A stretch of 64,000 nt of DNA. Source: DSSB01 sp046346845. GTDB taxonomy: Bacteria; UBA10199; DSSB01. Every line of letters begins with the position of its first letter. Positions within the stretch are counted from its first letter, which is position 1. Of this stretch, positions 58,595 to 64,000 are shown one piece after another. A model generated the notes under the pieces. That model did no database searches. It saw nothing but the letters and a program-made list of their open reading frames with translations, and was not told where the DNA came from. Where the stretch lies: assembly GCA_046346845.1 (NCBI GenBank), contig JAXMHH010000001.1:1-64000 (forward strand), in the 5' to 3' direction. Both the position numbers and the translations under genes were made by a program.

Positions 58595-60370
58595 TCATTG
58601 GTAGGTGATGCAGTAATCGCAGCTCTCCGCCTCGGTCGCCAGCACCGCGCGCGTCTTCTTTTTTTTCGGGGCCTTGCCCAGGCTCAGGACCTGTTCCCCG
58701 CGGCTGCCATAGCGAAATACCGTGATCCCCTTGCACTTCTGCTCGTAGGCCGCCATGTAGATTTGGTGGACCTCCTCCCAAGCCGCGTCTTGCGGGAGAT
58801 TCACGGTCTTGCTCACGGCATTGTCGGTGTATTTTTGGAATACCGCCTGCATTTTCACGTGTTCCAAGGGTTTGAGATCCATCGCGGTCTTGAACAGCTC
58901 CTGCATCTTCTTGGGCACCTGGGCGAGCCCCTGGATGCTGCCGGTCTCGGCGATGCGCTCGAAGAGCTCCTTGCCGGCCAGCCCCTCCGCCTTCAGCTTG
59001 GCGGCGAAGGTCGGTTGGAGCTCCAGGACCTCCTCCCCGTCCAAGACCTTCCGGTAATAGGCGAGCGCAAAGGCCGGCTCGATGCCGCCGGTGGTGTTGG
59101 CGATCAGGCTGATGGTACCGCTGGGCGCGATGGTGGTCAGGGTCGCGTTGCGCAGGGGCGGGATGCGCAGCTTCTCGAGGAGCGATCCCTTGTAGTTGCC
59201 GAAGGCCCCGCGCTGCTTGGCCAGGGCCATGGAGGCCTGGCGACAGCGCTTGAGGAAAAGCTTCATCATGGTCGTCGCGAAGCTCCGGGCCTTGGCCGAA
59301 TCGTAGGGGATCTCCAGCTTCATTAGCATCTCCGCGAAGCCCATGACCCCGAGGCCGATCTTGCGGTTGGCCAGGCTGAGTTTTTGAATTTCCGGCAAGG
59401 GGTAGAAATTGACATCGATGACGTTGTCGAGGAAGCGCACCGCCAGGTCGATGAGGATCTCGAAGCGCTCTTCGTCGAATTCCCCGCCCTTCACCAGGGC
59501 GGAGAGGTTGATCGAACCCAGGTTGCAGCACTCGTAGGGAAGCAAGGGCTGCTCCCCGCAGGGATTGGTGGCCTCGATGCTGCCCAGCTGGGGCGTGGGG
59601 TTGTGGCGGTTGATCTCGTCGAGGAACAGAAGCCCCGGATCTCCGCAGGCCCAGGCCGAGCGGCAGATGGCCTCGAAGACCTCGCGCGCGGGGATGAAGC
59701 GGACGATCTTGCCGTTGCGGGGATTGATTAAAGGATAGGTCGTGCCCTTTTTCAGGCAGCGCATGAAGTGGCTGGTGACGCCCACCGACAGGTTGAAGTT
59801 CTCCAGCCCGCCCTCTTCCTTCGCCCGGACGAAATCCAGCACGTCGGGATGATCCACGCGCAGGACGCCCATGTTCGCCCCGCGGCGCTGCTTCCCCAGC
59901 TTGGCGACGTCGGTCGCCTGGTCGAAGAGCTTGATGAAGGAGACCGGCCCGCTGGCCAGCCCTCCCGTCGAGCTGACGGGGTCGTTTTTGGGCCGGATCG
60001 AGGAGAAGCTGAAGCCTGTGCCCGCGCCGCTCTTGTGCAAGAGCCCCATCTGCTGGACGGCCTTGGTGATGCCTTCGATGCTGTCCGGGACCGGCAGGAC
60101 GAAGCAGGCGGCGAGCTGGCCCTTTTCCTTGCCCGCGTTCATCAAGGTCGGGGAATTGGGCAGAAATTCCAGGTCAGCCATCATCCGGTAGTATTCGTCC
60201 TCGTAGTAATCCACCTCGTCGAGGCTGCTGTAGGCCGCCTCGGACTGGGCGACGGCATGGGCCACCCGCCGGAACAGGTCTTTGGGGCTTTCGACGAGGC
60301 GGTTGAGGCTGTCCCTCCGCAGGTAGCGCGCCTCCAGGATCTTCAAGGCGGTGGGCGAAAGGGACTTCAT
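58595..60370 (-). CDS. nrdJ: Adenosylcobalamin-dependent (class II) ribonucleoside-diphosphate reductase
   Basis: 591 residues; makes deoxynucleotides without an oxygen-dependent small subunit. Seen: Cys89 in A-A-C-F-V-L-P, active-site N269-P-C271-G-E273, P-Y-E-C-C-N-L-G-S-I-N-L, I-A-P-S-G-T-I-S-L-I-A-N-T-T-G-G-I, and a C-terminal redox C-D-Y-C. The start at 60370 follows GAGGAG. Length is near the short class II forms that lack a C-terminal zinc extension. I looked for a cobalamin riboswitch upstream and did not find one. Confidence 0.94.
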   Translation of the reverse strand: MKSLSPTALKILEARYLRRDSLNRLVESPKDLFRRVAHAVAQSEAAYSSLDEVDYYEDEYYRMMADLEFLPNSPTLMNAGKEKGQLAACFVLPVPDSIEGITKAVQQMGLLHKSGAGTGFSFSSIRPKNDPVSSTGGLASGPVSFIKLFDQATDVAKLGKQRRGANMGVLRVDHPDVLDFVRAKEEGGLENFNLSVGVTSHFMRCLKKGTTYPLINPRNGKIVRFIPAREVFEAICRSAWACGDPGLLFLDEINRHNPTPQLGSIEATNPCGEQPLLPYECCNLGSINLSALVKGGEFDEERFEILIDLAVRFLDNVIDVNFYPLPEIQKLSLANRKIGLGVMGFAEMLMKLEIPYDSAKARSFATTMMKLFLKRCRQASMALAKQRGAFGNYKGSLLEKLRIPPLRNATLTTIAPSGTISLIANTTGGIEPAFALAYYRKVLDGEEVLELQPTFAAKLKAEGLAGKELFERIAETGSIQGLAQVPKKMQELFKTAMDLKPLEHVKMQAVFQKYTDNAVSKTVNLPQDAAWEEVHQIYMAAYEQKCKGITVFRYGSRGEQVLSLGKAPKKKKTRAVLATEAESCDYCITYQ

Positions 60371-60540
60371 TGCATCCGACTCCTCAAATGGGAATTTTAG
60401 ACTAAAGGAAGTCAAGGGCCCAAAAGAATCTTTCCATTATTTCGGTGCGGGGCGAGCGGCGAATGACGCAGACGGCCAGAAGGCGGGAATTTTAAGGAAA
60501 ATATCCGTTTTTTTTCAGGTGCAGGCCGGCGGCGCCCATA

Positions 60541-60568
60541 AAAAAAGGCAGCCATTCAGCTGCCTTTT
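60541..60568 (-). terminator. Rho-independent terminator of tRNA-Gly
   Basis: On the minus strand GGCAGC pairs with GCTGCC and is followed by six T; it sits directly behind the CCA end of the tRNA. The A-run on the other side would also serve plus-strand reading poorly. Confidence 0.8.
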
Positions 60569-60570
60569 AC

Positions 60571-60645
<75 letters not shown>

Positions 60646-60656
60646 AGGGTGGGAGG

Positions 60657-60685
60657 CTCATAACGGCCTCCCCTGGAATTGTCAA
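60657..60685 (-). promoter_or_regulatory. Sigma-70 promoter of tRNA-Gly
   Basis: Minus strand: TTGACA (plus 60680-60685), 17-base spacer, TATGAG (60657-60662), 11 bases before the mature tRNA 5' end. Confidence 0.75.
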
Positions 60686-60794
60686 CCGTTCCGAAAGCAC
60701 ACCCTCGCAGGCGATTTTCGAAATGGGAGGAATTTCAAATCCCTTCTGCTTTCCCCTTCTTTATCAAAATTGCGAAATATGATCTAGGGCGCCC

Positions 60795-61967
60795 ATGCCT
60801 TGGGATGTCGTCATCCTCGGGGCGGGTGCGGCGGGCCTGATGTGCGCCATCGAGGCCGGAAAACGGGGCCGCCGCGTCCTCCTCCTCGAACACGCCGACC
60901 GGGTCGGCAAGAAGATCCTGATCTCGGGAGGGGGGCGTTGTAACTTCACCAACCTCCGGGTGGGGCCGGAAAATTTCCTCTCCGCCAACCCGCATTTTTG
61001 CCGCTCCGCCCTTGCCCGCTATCGTCCGGAAGACTTCATCGCCCTCGTGGAAAGCCACGGCATCGCCTACTACGAAAAGACCCTGGGGCAGCTCTTCTGC
61101 CGCGGCTCCTCCAAAGAGATCGTGGCGATGTTGCTGAAGGAATGTCGCTCCGCAAAGGTCGAGCTACGCTTGAATAGTCGCGTTTTTTCTATTGAAAATA
61201 AAGGATATTTTAAGCTGGATACAGCTCAAGGGATGGTTGAGGCCGAGGCCTTCGTGGTAGCCACGGGTGGGCTTTCCTATGCCCAGCTCGGGGCCTCGCC
61301 CTTTGGCTACGAGCTCGCCGGGCGCTTCGGCCACGGCCTCCGGGCCTGCCATCCAGCCCTGGTCCCGCTCACCCTGCCCGAAGCCCTCCAAGAACGCTGG
61401 CGGGAGCTCTCGGGCGTCTCGATGGAGGTGGCGGTGTCCTGCCGGAATAAGACCTTTCGCGAGGCCCTGCTCCTCACCCACCGGGGCCTCAGCGGTCCGG
61501 CCATCCTGCAGATTTCCTCCTATTGGGAGGCGGGGGAGCCGATTCGCATCGATCTTTGTCCTACCCTTGAGCTACGCGACTATCTCCTGGCGAAAAAACG
61601 CGGCGGGGAGAAGGCTGAACTAAAAAATCTCCTGTCCGCCCTGCTGCCGAGGCGCTTCATCGAACGCTGGTGCGAGTTGCACTTCCCCTCGCGGCCCCTG
61701 CCCCAGTGTTCCGACAGGGAGCTCGGCGAACTGGCTCACTTGTTAAAAAATTGGGAGCTGCGTCCGGAGGGAACCGAGGGCTATGCGAAGGCGGAGGTCA
61801 CGCGGGGAGGCGTTGACACCGCTGAACTCTCTTCCAAAAATCTGGAGTCGAACCAGGTGCCTGGCCTCTACTTCGTCGGCGAGGTAGTGGACGTCACCGG
61901 GCAGTTGGGCGGCTATAATTTTCACTGGGCCTGGGCCTCGGGCTTCGCCGCCGGGCAGACGGCCTGA
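60795..61967 (+). CDS. BaiN/HI0933-type NAD(P)/FAD-dependent oxidoreductase
   Basis: 390-residue flavoprotein of the BaiN/RdsA-like (formerly HI0933) family. FAD-binding G-A-G-A-A-G at 9-14, then K-I-L-I-S-G-G-G-R-C-N-F-T-N (family hallmark), A-T-G-G-L-S-Y, H-R-G-L-S-G-P and the C-terminal G-L-Y-F-V-G-E-V-V-D-V-T-G-Q-L-G-G-Y-N. Cytoplasmic; true substrate unknown in most bacteria. Its last 46 bases overlap the convergent GIY-YIG gene. Confidence 0.92.
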   Translation: MPWDVVILGAGAAGLMCAIEAGKRGRRVLLLEHADRVGKKILISGGGRCNFTNLRVGPENFLSANPHFCRSALARYRPEDFIALVESHGIAYYEKTLGQLFCRGSSKEIVAMLLKECRSAKVELRLNSRVFSIENKGYFKLDTAQGMVEAEAFVVATGGLSYAQLGASPFGYELAGRFGHGLRACHPALVPLTLPEALQERWRELSGVSMEVAVSCRNKTFREALLLTHRGLSGPAILQISSYWEAGEPIRIDLCPTLELRDYLLAKKRGGEKAELKNLLSALLPRRFIERWCELHFPSRPLPQCSDRELGELAHLLKNWELRPEGTEGYAKAEVTRGGVDTAELSSKNLESNQVPGLYFVGEVVDVTGQLGGYNFHWAWASGFAAGQTA

Positions 61968-62209
61968 ATCATCGAGCGTTTTTCCTTGGTGGGAAGCCGC
62001 TTGATCGCCGCCTCCCGGATCGAAGCCGCGGAGCGGTCGGGCTGGTTTTCCTGATAGACCAGGCGCACCGGCAGGCGGGTCCGGGTATAGCGCGAGGCCT
62101 TGCCCAGGGCATGGCGCTCCAAGCGCCGCTGCAGGTCATTAGTGATGCCCGTGTAAAGGCTGCCGTCGGCGCACTCGAGGATATAGACAAACCATTCGCG
62201 TTGTTCCAT
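61922..62209 (-). CDS. GIY-YIG nuclease-superfamily protein (YhbQ/UPF0213-like)
   Basis: 95 residues. W-F-V-Y-I-L-E-C and L-Y-T-G-I-T-N-D-L are the GIY-YIG motifs; R-R-L-E-R-H and A-S-R-Y-T-R follow, with a Y-Q-E-N block later, as in single-domain YhbQ-like proteins. The start at 62209 is set by homology to the domain start; an open frame runs on to 62365 but is opposite the DUF1232 gene. No clear ribosome site. Target in the cell unknown. Confidence 0.88.
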   Translation of the reverse strand: MEQREWFVYILECADGSLYTGITNDLQRRLERHALGKASRYTRTRLPVRLVYQENQPDRSAASIREAAIKRLPTKEKRSMIQAVCPAAKPEAQAQ

Positions 62210-62219
62210 GATCCCCGCC

Positions 62220-62618
62220 ATGAACGTCCCTTCGCTCCACGAGATTCGAAACCGCGCCCTGCGCGTCGTCCAAGACCCGGAACGCCTGCAGAAGATCGTC
62301 CAGGAGGCCGACGCCAAAGCCCAGGCGAATCGCTCCCGCATCGGCGCCTTTTGGGCCGAACTCAAGACCCTGTTGCGCCTGATCCGGGCCTACCTCAAGG
62401 GCGAGTACCGAGCCGTGCCCTGGAAGACCTTATTGGCGGCGGTGGGAGCGGTACTTTACTTCCTCAACCCGCTCGACCTGATCGCCGACTTTATCTACGT
62501 CTTCGGTTATCTGGACGACGCCCTGGTCGTGGGCCTGGTGCTCTCCTCCATCCGCACCGATTTGGAGAAATTCAACGCCTGGGAACAAGGCGCAGGAATT
62601 CCCACAAGCAACGATTAA
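62220..62618 (+). CDS. DUF1232 (YkvA-type) membrane protein
   Basis: 132 residues. The family core P-W-K-T-L-L-A-A-V-G-A-V-L-Y-F-L-N-P-L-D-L-I-A-D-F-I is seen near 75-100, then a second hydrophobic part (Y-L-D-D-A-L-V-V-G-L-V-L). One or two membrane segments. The ATG at 62208 overlaps the GIY-YIG start codon; the ATG at 62220 avoids this and is preferred. Its end overlaps the hydrolase gene by 47 bases, convergent. Function unknown in the family. Confidence 0.88.
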   Translation: MNVPSLHEIRNRALRVVQDPERLQKIVQEADAKAQANRSRIGAFWAELKTLLRLIRAYLKGEYRAVPWKTLLAAVGAVLYFLNPLDLIADFIYVFGYLDDALVVGLVLSSIRTDLEKFNAWEQGAGIPTSND

Positions 62619-63390
62619 AGGCCTCCGGATTTTCGAGATTGCTCATATGGGCGGCCTCCGGAAGGACCTCCAGTCTCGAGCCGGGGATCTTTTCGTGCAT
62701 GGCCTGGGCGGCCGCGGGCGGGGTTATTTGGTCCAGTTCTCCCACCAGGAGCAAGACTGGGATTCTCAATCGGGACAGGGCCTCGCTGGTGTCGCTGCGG
62801 GCCGCCAGGGCCAACAAGGTCGCCGCCATGGCGCGAGGTTCGGTTTCCAAGATGATGCGCCGGATGGCCGCGACCGCCTCGGGCCTCCCCGCGAAGCTTT
62901 GCGGCGCGAAGATGGCCTTGAGAAATCCCTCCGCGAAGGCCTCCACCCCCGCCTCGCGGATCTGCTTGATCTGGGCGGCGCGGCGCAACTTGGCTTCATC
63001 CGTATCCGCCTCGCTGCGGGTGTCGCAGAGCGCTGCCGCCGCGCAACGCTCCGGGTTTCTTTGCAGGGCGCGCAGCGCGATGTAGCCGCCCATGGAGAGG
63101 CCCACCAGGACCGCCTGAGCGATGGCCCGGTCGTCCAAAAAGGCAATCAGGTCGTCGACATGACCCTCGAGGGTGAGCGGCCAATCGCCGGCCTCGCTGC
63201 GGCCCAGGCCCCGGAGGTCGTAGGCCAGGGCGCGGATTCCCGGAGGCAGGGCCGCCAGCTGGGGGAGCCACATCTCGTGGCTGAAGGGAAAGCCGTGCAA
63301 GAAGACCACCGGCAGGCCTTGCGGATCGCCCCGCTCGATCCAATGGATTTTGGTGCCGTTAATGATCGTGTCCATGGGCGCCATGGGCAT
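62572..63390 (-). CDS. Alpha/beta hydrolase
   Basis: 272 residues. F-L-H-G-F-P oxyanion region near residue 30, D-L-R-G-L-G-R-S near 58, nucleophile elbow G-L-S-M-G-G near 97, acid Asp in G-E-L-D-Q and late His in E-A-A-H-M-S. All triad parts are present. Substrate unknown; the closest general type is the 3-oxoadipate enol-lactonase/esterase group. The start is uncertain (63390, 63384 or 63375); all overlap the end of slyD by 17-32 bases, so the two genes are coupled. Confidence 0.9.
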   Translation of the reverse strand: MPMAPMDTIINGTKIHWIERGDPQGLPVVFLHGFPFSHEMWLPQLAALPPGIRALAYDLRGLGRSEAGDWPLTLEGHVDDLIAFLDDRAIAQAVLVGLSMGGYIALRALQRNPERCAAAALCDTRSEADTDEAKLRRAAQIKQIREAGVEAFAEGFLKAIFAPQSFAGRPEAVAAIRRIILETEPRAMAATLLALAARSDTSEALSRLRIPVLLLVGELDQITPPAAAQAMHEKIPGSRLEVLPEAAHMSNLENPEAFNRCLWEFLRLVPRR

Positions 63391-63832
63391 GGCCGTGGGC
63401 GACCTCTTGGTCGGTCGCCTCCCGGGTCTCGACCACCTCGACCTGGAAGGTCAGGTCCACGCCGGCCAGAGGGTGGTTGCCGTCGAGGATGACGGTTTTT
63501 TCGTTGAAGTCGGCGACGGTCATGGGCGGACCGCCGGGGGTCCGCCCTACCTGAAAGCGATCGCCGATCTGGAGTTCTTTGACCGGAAACTGGTCGCGCG
63601 GGACCTGCATCACCAGGGACTCGTCCCGTAGCCCATAGGCCTGGCCGTGGGGGACCTGCAGGGTCCGCTTGTCTCCCTTTTGGAGGGAGGTCATCTGGGA
63701 CTCCAGGCCGGGAATCATCTGTCCCACCCCTTCCATGTAGGTGAAGGGCTCTCCGCCCTCGGTGGAATCGATCAAATGACCGTTCGGGTCGGTGAGGGAA
63801 TAATGGAAGGAAACAACGCGCGGATTGGGCAT
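63359..63832 (-). CDS. slyD: SlyD-type FKBP peptidyl-prolyl isomerase
   Basis: 157 residues. Split FKBP core with an insert-in-flap chaperone domain (about 70-120), D-G-N-H-P-L-A-G-V-D-L-T-F-Q after it, and a His-rich C-terminus (H-G-H-A-H-G-A-H-G-H-D-H) that binds nickel and other metals. Cytoplasmic chaperone and prolyl isomerase. Some active-site aromatic residues (as in VHYTG) are altered to F-H-Y-S-L-T, usual for SlyD. Confidence 0.93.
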   Translation of the reverse strand: MPNPRVVSFHYSLTDPNGHLIDSTEGGEPFTYMEGVGQMIPGLESQMTSLQKGDKRTLQVPHGQAYGLRDESLVMQVPRDQFPVKELQIGDRFQVGRTPGGPPMTVADFNEKTVILDGNHPLAGVDLTFQVEVVETREATDQEVAHGHAHGAHGHDH

Positions 63833-63921
63833 GAATTTTCTCCTTGGCCCGCGAGAATAGTCGACTTATCTTCGCGAAATCCAGTAATTTTCGGAAAAGA
63901 GACAAAAGAAAGAGCGGAGCC

Positions 63922-64000
63922 ATGAAGATTCCATTGCGGATATACCTAGCCCTGATCCTATCCGTGATCGGCTTGGGCCTGCCCGGCCGCGGCGAGACTC
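63922..64000 (+). CDS. Exported protein, 5' end only (partial at window edge)
   Basis: 26 residues visible: MKIPLR, a hydrophobic core (I-Y-L-A-L-I-L-S-V-I-G-L-G-L), then P-G-R-G-E. It is a typical signal peptide start. GAGCGGAG precedes the ATG. The product cannot be named. Confidence 0.6.
   Translation, partial: MKIPLRIYLALILSVIGLGLPGRGET

Noticed and set aside
58576..58597. Hairpin between the VKOR-DsbA and nrdJ stops
   Set aside because: A GC-rich stem with one wobble but without a T-tract on either side; too weak to call as terminator.
60371..60540. Cobalamin riboswitch upstream of nrdJ
   Set aside because: I looked for the conserved B12-box core (as in GCCACTG) in the leader and did not find it.

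Overview
The window reads as a chromosomal segment of a GC-rich, Gram-negative bacterium of deltaproteobacterial type (Myxococcota, Bdellovibrionota, Desulfobacterota or related candidate lineages). This is inferred from a sigma-32 type RpoH, many sigma-54 promoters with a bacterial enhancer-binding protein, a Ser/Thr kinase with TPR tail, lipoprotein signal peptides, a pheA-tyrA-aroA-rpsA-sppA-ihfB gene order, squalene-hopene cyclase and a class II ribonucleotide reductase. I could not run searches, so the lineage is a guess.

Layout. 1-1850: housekeeping genes (end of an NAD(P)H-hydrate dehydratase gene, tsaE, rpoH). 2042-42952: a 41-kb accessory block. It holds two paralogous lipoproteins, a GAF/AAA+ sigma-54 activator and a Ser/Thr kinase that form one operon, then at least nine genes for proteins of unknown function. 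Several of these carry FHA or FHA-like phosphothreonine-reading domains, and the block includes a giant 5194-residue protein. 43073-46740: membrane protein, periplasmic FKBP, acidic protein, squalene-hopene cyclase. 46747-49755: VOC protein, ispH, a palindromic MITE-like element, cysK, lapA. 49765-56590: a long leftward run of HIT, ihfB, sppA, rpsA, aroA, tyrA and pheA. 56646-64000: ferritin-like protein, VKOR-DsbA fusion, nrdJ, tRNA-Gly(GCC), BaiN-type flavoprotein, GIY-YIG, DUF1232, alpha/beta hydrolase, SlyD, and the start of an exported protein.

The most interesting part is 5133-42952. Six good sigma-54 (-24/-12) promoters occur in this region and just upstream of it (at 2042, 10076, 12493 minus, 12788, 16292, 20392), and every one drives genes of unknown function. 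Four of them have an IHF-like box 20-30 bases upstream, and they lie in strikingly AT-rich intergenic islands between GC-rich genes. The same block encodes a sigma-54 activator, a Ser/Thr kinase, FHA readers of phosphothreonine and, inside the giant protein, an apparently intact PP2C phosphatase. It therefore contains a writer, readers, an eraser and a transcriptional output. The operons look like duplicated modules: two related small proteins head two operons, two pairs of FHA-like proteins match each other, and three proteins share a short hydrophobic motif (G-P-H-G-L-L-F-M-G-L-G-F-L-L-G). I propose this as a candidate undescribed phospho-signalling system. Its final effect (secretion, envelope modification, defence, predation or development) cannot be read from the sequence.
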